Source: Megaustenia siamemsis
Lineage: Eukaryota; Mollusca; Gastropoda; Stylommatophora; Ariophantidae
Reading direction: 5' to 3'
DNA length: 64,000 bases
Assembly (NCBI GenBank): GCA_032433765.1
Contig: JAVIAB010000092.1
Coordinates: 36,321,316-36,385,315, forward strand
Position numbers and translations under genes: made by a program. The notes beneath the pieces were generated by a model. The model was not told the origin of the DNA. It made no database searches and saw only the letters and a list, made by a program, of their open reading frames with translations. This document shows positions 35,976 to 46,875 of this stretch, one piece after another (the first letter of the stretch is position 1; each line of letters begins with the position of its first letter).

Positions 35976-36484
35976 TTTTTAAGTATTTACAAAAATATTG
36001 TTGATGAGCTAGCTGGGCATCAGTTTACATTTACAATGTACCCGCAAATATGAATTAATTTGATTCCTTGAAGAAACCTGGCACCGATATAATCACACTG
36101 TTTGCTATTTGTGAGACCTGCTCAACCACAGTAGAACATTATTATTGTTATCTAGACGTGTGATTAAAAAGTGTACAAGCTCCCTAACAGAGCTGGAATG
36201 AAATATTTAACTTCAGTTGCAAGATGAACAGCAGTAAAGACGGATGCACTGGTAGTCAACATGTACATCACATCTGGCAACGCAAACGAACAAGAATCTG
36301 ACGAAGATTGTTGTCAAGTGAACAGCAAATAATCTAGTCGTTGGTTTCCTCATTGTTTGGGTTAATTTTCAAAATTGATTTCTGTTGGCTATACTATGTC
36401 CTCTTGCTAATGCTTGACTTTGCTTTGACGATTTATTTTTATTTTATTTTGTTCGAAAATTGAAAACCTAATCAGAAAAAAATA

Positions 36485-37355
36485 TGAACATCACTGTCGG
36501 CGCTAAAATCATGCTGGTAAGCACCCTTGTTATGTCAGTATTTCTATATGTTTATGAAACATGCACGATTACAACAGAATTGAAGTCATTAATATAGAAT
36601 TCTAGCCCCGGAAATGAAATATTATTGCAAGATTTTGGACATCTAAATCGTATCACAAATGAACAAGTTCACAAAAAGTTATATTAAGCAATCAAAGAAC
36701 GTGATAATCTTTTAGACAAATGTGTCTTCTACTTCTTTTCTCTTTCCTCTGATACATAAAAGGTGTTGTGGTTTATATCATTTGTCGTTCTTGAGCTTCT
36801 CGAACTCTCTGAATTAGTGATTTTCCTTTGTTGTTACATGTCTCTGTCACTGCATCTATCCATCTTCTTCTGGGTTTTCCTCTTGGTCTTTTTCCATGCA
36901 TTCTCGAGAAGAACGCCCTTGATGGTGATTGGTAAGGATTCATTCTGACCAGGTGGCCAAACCATTTAAGTTGTTGTTGTTCTATATATTCTTGGCAGGG
37001 TTTAGTTCTTACCATTTTTCTTATGGTTTCATTGGGTATGCTATCTCTTCTTGTGTAGAAAATGAGACTAATGTGTAAAGGCGCAAAATGAAATGTTTTG
37101 TTCACGTATCTCTATCGCCACGCATCTGCCTAGCAAAGAGCATTCTGCGGGGGATTGTGAAAGAAGCGAGAGGGAAAGGTAAGCAGAGAAAGAGGAGGGA
37201 AGATAACATCAAAGAATTGATAGACCACGGTCCTCGCTCCTTTAAACATTTCCTCTCATGATGATCTTTACTTTGAAGATAGAGAGAAGTGAAGAAGGTT
37301 GATAAAGAGTGTCAGCTGTGCCACAACGACCTCCGAGTTATGAGATGTAGAAGAT
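36485..37355 (+). mobile_element. LINE-J RT C-terminal fragment, split by LINE-K
   Basis: Before the break, the plus strand encodes LVMSVFLYVYETCTITTELK, then GNEILLQDFGHLNRITNEQV. After the break (37077 onward) it encodes SILRGIVKEARGKGKQRKRR, EDNIKELIDHG and, after stops, VPQRPPSYEM. The order matches one contiguous RT tail, so LINE-K (36726-37069) inserted into it. Stops and frameshifts make it inactive. Confidence 0.78.
36726..37069 (-). mobile_element. LINE-K 3' copy nested in LINE-J
   Basis: The minus open frame (37105-36773) includes IPNETIRKMVRTKPCQEYIEQ, WFGHLVRMNPYQSPSRAFF, RPRGKPRRRW and REAQERQ. The word aatgtgt flanks it at 36719-36725 and 37070-37076, a plausible 7-bp TSD. The first part of the open frame lies in LINE-J flank. 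Same family as 2011-2296. Confidence 0.88.
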
Positions 37356-38487
37356 TATAAAAACGGTGGCAACGATTTTCATTTCACAGGAAACTACGTA
37401 CTTGGAGGCGGATATTATTCAGATTTTGTTATAAAAAAACATTGGCCCTTAGATCGTAATTTATTGCTGCCTCTCGATGTCTGTACTTCCTCCAGCGAAG
37501 TCCGGAGTGCACACAAGACACCAGAGATAATGATAGCTGTTTCTATAGTCGCCGGTTTGGGGCTATCCACAAGCATGATCCCAGCCTTGATAAATCTCGC
37601 CATCTATTAGTTTTCCTCTTCTATGGTTGATGTAGTAGCTTCTCATTTATTTATTTTGTCTGGTAGTAGTGACTATTCTTTTTGACATTATGACCGTTGT
37701 AAGGAAATTGAAACAGCTTAGCTTAGTATGGCGTCTTTCTAGTAGAAACATCTTTGACTACAAACAAATGTTGTCTTGTTGGAAAGTCAAGGTTTGGAAA
37801 GTAGTTCCGATTAAAGACGTGCTGAGGACGAATGCAAGATGAAAAACACACAAAACACAATTGGGTTTGCGAACGAAGGAATAACACTCCATTTCTAAAT
37901 TTATAAACTTTTGTATGTGGTTCATCAAAACATGTTACGCTCATTTACTTACTTTTACAGTAACACATGTGGGTACACAAATTCACGGGTTTATCTACTT
38001 AGCCATTAACGAATTATGTTGATTACAAGCATCCTAAAACAGGTATCTCTGTTTTAATATGTATTGAAAGAGATAGTTGAAAATATTATGAGATCAATAG
38101 TAGACGACAAAAGAATTGAGACGGTCACAACGTAAACAATCTGCGATACAAAGAAGACACAGTCTTCAGAAGCAGAGACGGAGATTGAACTACAAGGAAA
38201 TATAGACATAATAACTGCACAAGTATCCAAACCGCAACTGCAACAAATAACTTAACTTTGTTTATAAATGTTATTTCCAATTCTGTTGTGTCTGTTGCAT
38301 GCTTTATATTTCTTGTGAATGTTTCAATAACTCTGTGTAGATCTCTGTAACATTACAAATTCTTCATCGTCAATCCGCATTTACACCAAATAATATAAGA
38401 TTATATCCAAGGTGACAGTTTGTAACGGGTTTTAAATAAACGCTTTTACAATCAGTGTAGCCAAGCTGATAGCTGCTAATGAGTCTA
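37356..38487. other. No gene seen
   Basis: AT-rich. A weak stretch tatagacaaagaagacacagt near 38140-38215 recalls RT-encoding DNA (EDTVFRSRDGD) but is too short to call. Confidence 0.4.
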
Positions 38488-38939
38488 TAGTTCGTTCAGA
38501 AATTCGTGCCCACAGAGTTTATTAATTATCTCGAAAACTGTTTGATGAATTTCTGTAATTCTTTTACGTGAAATCTTATTTTTACACCGACCTCCAGTCT
38601 GAATTTTTACCTTACTGTCATGCTTTAGGAAAGATTTTTGCTTATTTGAGGTATATAAAAATATGATTATCTTGCTTGTCCTAAATTTTAGGATTTTACA
38701 ATACCCACATTTGTTGTAATCAACTCAGCATTTAAAAGGTAAATTTCACGTGCACACCACACAATCTTAGCACCGTCTCGCACTCTTAACTTCTAAGACA
38801 CGTGCCGTGAGGTTTTGTTTTGGTCATTTCATTTCGGTTTCTTGTTAAATTCGTCCAAAGGCGTATTTCGACAAAATATTTACTATTAATGAATATGTCT
38901 GTATGTGTGATAATTTGTAAGCTGTTTTAACGTGACTAC

Positions 38940-39200
38940 TTGATTTTTAAAACCATGAAGAGTTTAAAGTGTAAATGCATCACTATGCAAAAGGTAACTG
39001 TGTTATTGTACAGGCACTTTTGCAAGGAATCTAAAAGGGGTCAGTTATATTACGATATTAAAAAAAAAACAGAAAACAGAACACGGGCAGCTCTAAATAT
39101 AGATAGAAAGTCTTTCAATCGATGGATAGGACAGAACTTTGACTCTGCAGAGGCGACGGTCAAGCAAGGAAGTTTACCTATCTCTATGACGAAGATATAA
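38940..39200 (+). pseudogene. Transposase N-terminal domain remnant
   Basis: The 86-aa frame reads ITMQKVTVLLYRHFCKESKRGQLYYDI, then ENRTRAALNIDRKSFNRWI. It parallels the N-terminus of the 22-kb transposase (VYKYFCIEAKRGKLYRSI, EKRTIHALGISKR). This is a predicted helix-turn-helix DNA-binding region. The DDE catalytic part is missing, so no transposition activity is expected. A shortened protein of this kind could still bind ends, but that is speculation. Confidence 0.75.
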
Positions 39201-39257
39201 AATCAAATGAAAAATGTTGCCCTATTCAGTGTAATACGGATACGCCTTTAGCATGCA

Positions 39258-39381
39258 TCATCATCATCATCATCGAGTGCCTTATCCGCAACGAAGGTTG
39301 GCTACCATGGATCACCATTTTACTCTGTTTCTTGCTTTGATGGTGCAGGCTGTCATAGATTGACTTGTCCATCTTTTGAAT
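39258..39381 (-). mobile_element. LINE-B 3' end fragment, nested in DNA transposon
   Basis: The minus strand shows the LINE-B terminal sequence (plus strand gagtgccttatccgcaacga, ggttggctaccatgg) and the (ATG)n tail. The word gcatgca at 39251-39257 and 39382-39388 is a plausible TSD. Only the last 120 bp were copied. Confidence 0.88.
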
Positions 39382-39630
39382 GCATGCATTGTTAAAAATT
39401 GACATAATTTACAGTAAAATCTAATGTTTAGAGCACGCGGTTTGATATTTTCCTCAAATTATATAACAAAAAACGATTTGTGCAAAATTCAGACTACCGT
39501 TGTACTTAAATGTCATAAAATCTGAAGGTCGGTGAAAAATAAGATTTCATGTAAAAGAATTACATAAATTCATCAAACAGTTTCCTAGATAATTGATCAA
39601 CTCTGTGGTCACGAATATGTGAACGAACTA

Positions 39631-40127
39631 TAGTAATATACTAGTGCGTTGTAGAATGAATTTATTTAATGTGAGGTTAAAAAAAAAAACTCCTATAATA
39701 TATTGAAAAAGCCCACTTTCTCGTCTCTTTGAGTCCGTTCATTAATGAAACCACAACCTTTGAAATCTCTGAAGTATCGGTGTCTATTTCATCCTAATTT
39801 TTCATTCATCCATTTGGTATATCCTGTTGGTTGAACAGTGACTCCAAAGCGGTGTCTACAATGATAAATTCGGTGACAAACAACTCTTTTCTAGACGTAA
39901 TACAACTAAAAGTCTAATCTTATAATGGCGGACGCCACGTAAGAACCCAATCCTGCCCTTGGTTGATTCCCCCCCCCCTTTTTTTTCTCTCTAAAAAATA
40001 ACTATGATATTATTCCATTTCTGCGTATCCCTCGTCGGGGGGGGGGGGGAGGGGAGACTTACAGGACCGGAGATTAAAGGTCTCCCGTCTAGTTCAGTAG
40101 CCTAGAGCTGTTTGGATCTGTTTACGT

Positions 40128-40158
<31 letters not shown>

Positions 40159-40226
40159 GATAAAAATAAAGGTCGACCTTACCGTGAATTGACATCGCCT
40201 TCTCCTGGTTTAGATAACAACAAGTT
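39631..40226. other. Anonymous DNA with G and C homopolymer runs
   Basis: G-rich run at 40037-40055 and a C run of about 28 bases at 40131-40158. A tRNA-like relic shared with 5.9 kb lies at 40190-40245 (ctcctggttt, caagttatct). No gene. Confidence 0.5.
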
Positions 40227-40605
40227 ATCTATTCGGTCTCTTTCTGTCTCTGATTTCTTATAATTTTAATTCCATCGTCTCCTTATTTCTCTGATTTCTT
40301 ATAATTTTAATTCCATCGTCTCCTTTCTCTGATTTCTTATACTTTTAATTCCATCGTCTCCTTTCTCTGATTTCTTATAATTTTAATTCCATCGTCTCCT
40401 TTCTCTGATTTCTTATAATTTTAATTCCATCGTCTCCTTATTTCTCTGATTTCTTATAATTTTAATTCCATCGTCTCCTTATTTCTCTGATTTCTTATAA
40501 TTTTAATTCCATCGTCTCCTTATTTCTCTGATTTCTTATAATTTTAATTCCATCGTCTCCTTATTTCTCTGATTTCTTATAGTTTGAATTCCATCGCCTC
40601 TTTCT
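40227..40605. repeat. 37-41-bp minisatellite, about 9 units
   Basis: The unit contains tctctgatttcttataattt and taattccatcgtctcctt, with or without a tatt insertion that changes the period. Confidence 0.95.
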
Positions 40606-40847
40606 TCCGTTACCGTGGGAGTCGCTATGGCACTACTAGCAGACCTCATCAGCATTCTCCATTGATCGCTCTGTGTGTGTGTTTTTGTGCATATACAAGA
40701 GTGTGAACGATGCAGTAGTGGGACAATGCAAGAGATTTTCTCAATTTAAAAAAAAATAATAAAACAGATATAACTAACTAACATAACAAGACAGAACATC
40801 TATCTCTTCATTGAATGATGTGTCAGGTCTTCAGCTGAGGTCTATGA

Positions 40848-41498
40848 CTATTGAGTTATTAGCGGGTCATCACCATTGCACTCCGAACATGCCCATAGGT
40901 GCTGAGATTCCCTCCTCAGTTATTGAGTTATTAGCGGGTCATCACCATTGCACTCCGAACATGCCCATAGGTGCTGAGATTCCCTTCTCAGTTATTGAGT
41001 TATTAGCGGGTCATCATCATTGCACTCCGAACATGCCCATAGGTGCTGAGATTCCCTCCTCAGTTATTGAGTTATTAGCGGGTCATCATCATTGCACTCC
41101 GAACATGCCCATAGGTGCTGAGATTCCCTCCTCAGTTATTGAGTTATTAGCGGGTCATCATCATTGCACTCCGAACATGCCCATAGGTGCTGAGATTCCC
41201 TCCTCAGTTATTGAGTTATTAGCGGGTCATCATCATTGCACTCCGAACATGCCCATAGGTGCTGAGATTCCCTTCTCAGTTATTGAGTTATTAGCGGGTC
41301 ATCATCATTATTGCACTCCGAACATGCCCATAGGTGCTCAGATCTCCTCCTCAGTTATTGAGTTATTAGCGGGTCATCATCATTGCACTCCGAACATGCC
41401 CATAGGTGCTGAGATTCCCTCCTCAGTTATTGAGTTATTAGCGGGTCATCATCATTGCACTCCGAACATGCCCATAGGTGCTGAGATTCCCTCCTCAG
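40848..41498 (-). repeat. 72-bp array derived from the LINE-D 3' end, 9 units
   Basis: The unit holds gagttattagcgggtcatca, tcattgcactccgaacatgc, ccataggtgctgagattccc and tcctcagttatt. Inverted, it equals the last coding bases and stop of LINE-D at 12958-13032 (SEHLWTCSECNDDDPLI). The array runs directly into the rest of a LINE-D copy on the minus strand. The seventh unit keeps tgctcagatctcctcctcag, identical to the 12.9-kb LINE. A period divisible by three explains the 237-aa open frame on the plus strand (IELLAGHHHCTPNMPIGAE repeats), which is not a gene. Confidence 0.95.
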
Positions 41499-41905
41499 CA
41501 AGTCCCGCAGTGTCTAGCGACTGACGACCCCAGTTCTGTGTTGGTTTATAAGTCTGCTTATACGCCCACTAAGTTTCTGTCTCTGGTTGTGCCCATCTTA
41601 ACTCCCATCTCTTTCATTCGAACTAGTGACGTGGACTCGTGGTTGTCGAAGTTATGTGCCCTTCCCACATCTCGAAGGGCTTTGATGACGTCTGCAAGAT
41701 CTATTGGTTAACCGTCTTCAACGAAAGCGCAGCTAACCTTTCTGCTCTTTCATCTCCTTGTACTCCCGCATGTCCAGGGACGTAGACTAAAGTGACCCTA
41801 CGTATTTTTTACTTCCGCAATCACTCTAACCATTGCCACAGAGCCACATTGTACAGAGCCACATTGTACAGAGCCACATTGTACAGAGCCCGCCTATCAC
41901 AAGAT
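41499..41905 (-). mobile_element. LINE-D RNase H/C-terminal part
   Basis: The minus strand aligns throughout with 12610-12960: gcaagtcccgcagtgtctag, gcgactgacgacccc, gtgcccatcttaactcc, gtgacgtggactcgtggttg and the GNERxx region near 41750 (RNase H). Internal triplication of cacattgtacagagc occurs at 41843-41890. The element continues left into the 72-bp array. Confidence 0.88.
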
Positions 41906-42760
41906 TGCGCTTAGTTATACTGTCGATTAGACAGCTGACGCCATTTGTCCACAACAAGGGCAGCAAAAGTGTTCAAACGTTTAATTTAGATGGAGATTAT
42001 ACAAATTGTTAAGGTAGCTTTCATGACAAACACACTTGCATCTTCTCCATTATTCGTCTGTTCCTACAAGCACCATGCTTTATCTTAAGTGCCCTCTGGG
42101 TTTGTAAATTATTAATTGTCGTCAGGCATTCTGACTAATCAGCATTGCAAAACCTAAATACATACATTTTTTCTTCTTCCTGATCAATATCATCATTTTA
42201 AATTGTTTTTAAGATCATTCCGCCCGCTTTTCCTGAAAGATTTAATGTGCATGGTAAAAGGGAACTCCGAGATTAAGATGGTTTCAGTTTTATATCTTTT
42301 GTATCCATTTATGTCGCATGCCTTGCTAACATTATTGACTAAATATTGCATTTTTTGTAATTAATTTGAATTAATGATTACTTTAAGAATTGACATGTTT
42401 TTTTTTCTACTGACTATATTGTTAATTTCCTGTGTGTTACCAGGGTCTCATTATGAGTAAAGAATAGTGACACTGTGACCTTCCAAGCATGTCGTAAGAG
42501 GCGACGCTTAGATGCATTAGACGTGATGGATTGCAATGTTTTCTTAAAATGTCGATGTTAGGCGTAGACAGTGCAATATTATGTTCTACATCTTAGAGAG
42601 TATCACCATCTGGGGATCCACAGTTCCTTGGTCAGTTTATTGTGGCACAAACTAGGCTGAAATTAAGATGTGAGATTTCCTCAGCTTTAGGTTGCTGGTC
42701 CTATCTTTGAGAATAGCTTATGATTCTATTGAATTGATGATACGAATAATGAATAAAACG
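41906..42760. other. No gene; dispersed repeat X inside
   Basis: Anonymous AT-rich DNA apart from the dispersed repeat at 42431-42515. Confidence 0.45.
42431..42515 (+). repeat. Dispersed repeat X, copy 2
   Basis: cctgtgtgttaccagggtct, cattatgag, taaagaatagtgacactgtg and catgtcgtaagaggcgac match 11559-11645 on the opposite strand. Confidence 0.7.
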
Positions 42761-42762
42761 TC

Positions 42763-43122
42763 TCTTGCTGATGGAGCTGATGAATGTAAAAACGCCTCTT
42801 ACTGATGGAGCTGCTGAATGTAAAAACGCCTCTTACTGATGGAGCTGCTGAATGTAAAAACGTCTCTTACTGATGGAGCTGCGGAATGTAAAAACGTCTC
42901 TTGCTGATGAAGCTGCTGAATGTAAAAACGTCTCTTGCTGATGGAGCTGCTGAATGTAAAAACATCAATCTTACTGATGGAGCTGATGAGTATAAAAAGA
43001 TCAATCTTACTGATGGAGCTATTACATGTAAAAACATCAATCTTTTTGATGGAGCTGCTGAGTGTAAAAACATTAGATTTACTTATGGGGCTTCTTAATC
43101 TAAAAACGTCAGTTTTACTGAT
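42763..43122. repeat. 34-bp minisatellite, about 10 units
   Basis: The unit is ctgatggagctgctgaatgt plus aaaaacgtctctta. Later units change to aaaaacatcaatctta. Confidence 0.95.
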
Positions 43123-43258
43123 CTAGTTGCTGAAGTAGCACACTGTAACAATATTCATGTCTGTAACGACGCGCATGTAGTGTTAATAGTGTTACAAGTA
43201 AATCAATTAATACTAAATGTAAATATCAATGTTAATATTTTTAGGCCAAATACATGTC

Positions 43259-43397
43259 TTTAACTCTTTCCGTACGGAAGCTTTTTATCAATGCAACGAA
43301 AGAGCTGTCAGAGACTAAAATTATTCAAGGTTTTAAGAATCAATCTACATATTTACATTTATCTAACATATAACATATTATATATGAAATTTTAGAT

Positions 43398-43443
<46 letters not shown>

Positions 43444-43910
43444 GATCAAAACTCAATCAGAGTAGGATTCCAGACCCTCTCAAGAAGTCAGCTCTCTTTT
43501 TAAGCGATTCGATTGCTCCATATAGTTTCTCTTCCAGGGAGGTAGGTGTAGACAACATTGCTCTTCTCAGGTCTGTGTTCTGGGTCAATCCTGTAGAACA
43601 TGTTTTGTCGTCATATTGTCCAGTGTACAGTGGCATAGGCTGGTTGTACCTATTTTGAATTTGCTGAACATGTGATTCCTCATTCTACTGTGGCCAGTGC
43701 GTAGGCGAAGTATGATGACTTGATCCCTCCTTGATAGTTGATGGTATCCGTCCCTCTCGTTATGCTTTGGGTGTTCTCGTTTCTATTTTTCATGGTACTG
43801 ACCTTTGAGGATGGATTTGGCTTCATCATAACTAAGCGGATGGTTCACTTGTGGTAATCTCCCTCCCTCTTTAGCTAATTTGTCTGCGCGTTCGTTCCCG
43901 TGTATATTAC
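43259..43910 (-). mobile_element. LINE-E 3' part with 22-bp TSD
   Basis: Identical 22-bp direct repeats (start atttttaggccaaatacatg) lie at 43237-43258 and 43911-43932. On the minus strand the 5' end reads NIHGNERADKLAKEGG (end of an RNase H domain). It continues SYDEAKSILK, DQVIILRLRTGHSRM and a C/H-rich stretch (CHCTLDN, HVLQD) typical of post-RNase H tails. After ctactctgattgagt comes gatcgcagag and a (GA)n run (plus strand 43402-43441), then AT-rich 3' sequence. Stops show decay. Confidence 0.87.
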
Positions 43911-43932
43911 ATTTTTAGGCCAAATACATGTC

Positions 43933-44501
43933 ATACTAACTGGTCAATGCTGTATACATAAAGCATCCAGATCAAATGACAATTTAGGCCAAGTACATTT
44001 TGTTTTAGATAATTGAAGAAGGTTTTCACCAATACCAATATGATACAAGATATGTAAGGGTATGAAGACGGTCCACACTAATAAAATTGAGAGTGATGCA
44101 CTATGCGGCGAAACGTAAAACAAAAAGAGTTAATAAGCTCATATATGAGCACAGATTGATAGTTTTGTTTTTTGATCTTGATGATTATTTACTGTTGTGT
44201 TGAACATGCGATAAGAAACGGGGATGATCCTGACAGAGAAACGTATGCTCGATCTGCGTGTTCATCATCAAACTGTACAGGGTTTTTTAAACAGAACAAC
44301 CACTTTTAAGTGACAAGGATACGTATGCAAAATCCAATAGCGCAAATATACACTCCACGCTACGGTGGTTACAGCTGAACCTGTGATTCGAGTGTTAGAT
44401 CAATGTCTTCCGAAGAAATAGTTCTGGTGAAATTCATTAGGAAATAAGTGCACGTAATAGACAAAAGGAGCGATTTCAAGGACAATCTCAAAATTACACA
44501 G
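43933..44501. other. No gene seen; short duplication with 46.0 kb
   Basis: tgctgtatacataaagcatc cagatcaaatgac (about 43951-43983) recurs at 45991-46023. Nothing else recognised. Confidence 0.5.
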
Positions 44502-44788
44502 TAAACTTTGGAGTATCAACACTCACGATTTATTGTATCTCGAAACTTTGGAGTATCAACACTCACGATTTGTTGTATCTCGAAACTTTGGAGTATCAAA
44601 ACTCACGATTTGTTGTATCTCGAAGCTTTGGAGTATCAAAACTCACGATTTGTTGTATCTCGAAACTTTGGAGTATCAAAACTCACGATTTGTTGTATCT
44701 CGAAACTTTGGTGTATCAACACTCACGATTTGTTGTATCTCGAAACTTTGGAGTATCAACACTCACGATTTGTTGTATCTCGAAACAT
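44502..44788. repeat. 40-bp minisatellite, 7 units
   Basis: The unit is aaactttggagtatcaacac plus tcacgatttgttgtatctcg. All three plus frames are open through the array, so the three overlapping frames here are artefacts. Confidence 0.97.
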
Positions 44789-46802
44789 AGCATCTGGTTT
44801 CAAAGATAGAAAACAAGAATAGCTTATGACAATCTATGGGGAAAAAACGAAGAAATGACGCCAACCATAAAGGATTACTTCACAAGTCAACATTAAACAG
44901 AATATCACCTCCTCAACAGCTCAACACTTGTCACGCCGATATCCTAATTCCAGAAGACACATCTTATTGCCCAGCTTGGAACTAATGCTAACAATAACGT
45001 CGTGGTTATCACCCACACCGGTTGAACAAGACAACAATATTCAATTCACCAACCATTTCAACAGCTCATTGTAAGCTTCTCTATTTTCTCTATAAACAGA
45101 AACACTTTCGTATGTCAAAGTTTCAGCTAAGGGAAGTAACATACGTATCGACGTCACCCAGATGTTCTTATTTGACACGTTTAACCTCTCCTCACGTTAT
45201 CAATTTCCATTATTTGAAGCATCATATTCTTACCTGATACCTGGCGTTGACGTATTACGTCCACTTATTTTCCCTTCGTCTCTCTTACTCCCATTGTACA
45301 TCTAAAGTATAAAAGCCAAGGCAGGATAAAGAATTCTTTAAATGCTCACATTTTCGCTTCAAATCTGTATTTCGTCTTTGACACACGCTAACTATAACCT
45401 TGAAACCAACTACCTCACTATGAACGAGTGCCTTTCGTTTTCTTAACTCTTTCCCTCCCGATTATTTTGCTGGTTTGAACTGAATTATCTGACGTAGATT
45501 TGTGAAAAAAAAAGCCATTTCGCGAGAGCCGGTGTGAGCGTTATTGGGAATCGAAAAGCAAAAGGAATGCGCTGGTGTAAACGTTACGGGAAGGTAAAGA
45601 ATGATGTCCCATCATTCCAAGTTCTCATTCACAGTGTTTCTTTCTACATTGCTTTCTGTAGCTTAGATGTCATTCAGGTATAACCTGCAGCAATTGATGT
45701 TCCCTGTCGGCGAACGATGATGTCCATAACCTTCATCAACATCGTTGTTTGATTCCCTAAATTAGTGTCAAGCCATGACAGGACACAGAACTTGTGTCGG
45801 TGCTTTTCCAGTTAATTTGATCGTGTTATTAACTGTTGACTCGTGTTATTAACTGCTGACTCAGATAGTCCATAGCTAAATAGTCTCACCCACAAGGCTG
45901 CAGGTTTGTCTTATTTTAGGATGCCTTTCCTTTACCGTTTGCTCTGACGAGCGAGTCTGCAAGAGAGCTAGACAGCCGCAGGTATTAATGCCTGCTGTAT
46001 ACATAAAGCATACAGATCAAATGACAAAATAACATTTCATGCTTGGAAAGCGCGCACGGATATATTTCTGCAATATTTAATCAATTCAGCGTTAACATTT
46101 AGCTAGAAAAAGGACCACGGCATTGGTACATTTCACAGACATGACATTAATTTAATTACCACTATTACTTCTCAAGTAATTAACCACATACATTTATATT
46201 GATTATTGCGTAAGCTAACATAAATAGGCCCTGCAATTTAGACGCAAAAAATCTATATAAAATAATATCGATATTTTCAAGATATCTTTATAAGTATTTA
46301 TAAAGTAAAACAAGTACATAAGTTTATTTTATACTGACTCCTTTGTTCCATAACCTCTTTTCAATAGTTATCTTTGAGAAACAAAAAGCTAGACCGTGAG
46401 TGCGTTGTGAAAAAAAACACACAAACAATGTCAACAGATCAAGGAATTAATGACTATATGTAGATGCTATCAGAACAAAGATATTAAGTTCTAAACAAAT
46501 GAATTTGAGTTGGGGCTCTAAGAAAGAGGAAATACATTAACTGCTTTCAAGAATACCATATGGTTTCAAGATGGCGCGGTCATGTTTGCGTCAACGTTCA
46601 CTGTTACGTTTTTTGAGCCGGAAGATGGTTAATTCTATCTTTCCAATGCAGATCAGTGTATAGATAAAAAGTTCCACTGTTGGGAACTTCCCCGGTGAAG
46701 CGGAGTACATGCATGTGATCTGAAATCCTCTACAGTGTGTGTGATAGTGTGTTCTGTGTTGATTGCAATATACGTCATCGTTGGAATACGGTCAATATGA
46801 CG
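44789..46802. other. No gene seen
   Basis: AT-rich DNA. A 20-bp duplication (cgtgttattaactgttgact) is at 45820-45862. The word caagatggcgcgg near 46568 resembles a YY1 site. No coding region recognised. Confidence 0.4.
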
Positions 46803-46875
46803 GTTAGGCGACAGGAACTTTTAATTGCTGTGTCTGAAAAGTGTTCCTTATTGCAGTTTCCGCATATTCCAAGTC
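46803..46875. repeat. Dispersed repeat Y, copy 1
   Basis: tgaaaagtgttccttattgc agtttc with flanking gcgacaggaac matches 58118-58190 (tgaaaagtgttccttgttgc). Both copies encode EKCSLLQF in one frame, which may be a remnant of an element ORF. Confidence 0.55.

Larger units (their letters stand above)
38488..39630 (+). mobile_element. Long-TIR DNA transposon derivative, 1.14 kb, TA TSD
   Basis: Long terminal inverted repeats of roughly 110 bp run 38488-38600 and 39518-39630, starting tagttcgttcagaaattcgt on the left. They are about 85-90% alike by eye. Both ends abut TA (38486-38487, 39631-39632). Inside is a short transposase N-terminal frame (38940-39200) and a LINE-B fragment. It is a non-autonomous or deleted element of the Tc1/mariner superfamily by TSD and transposase type. 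Confidence 0.88.

Noticed and set aside
40811..41524. 237-aa open frame of GHHHCTPNMPIGAE repeats as a His-rich repeat protein
   Set aside because: The frame is the reverse strand of the LINE-D tail repeated with a 72-bp period, so openness follows from the period and not from selection for a protein.
44508..44822. Three overlapping repeat proteins (VSRNFGVSTLTICCISKLW)
   Set aside because: 40-bp minisatellite lacking stops in all plus frames.
46565..46580. Promoter with YY1-like site caagatggcg
   Set aside because: A single short word with no downstream gene or CpG island; could be chance.
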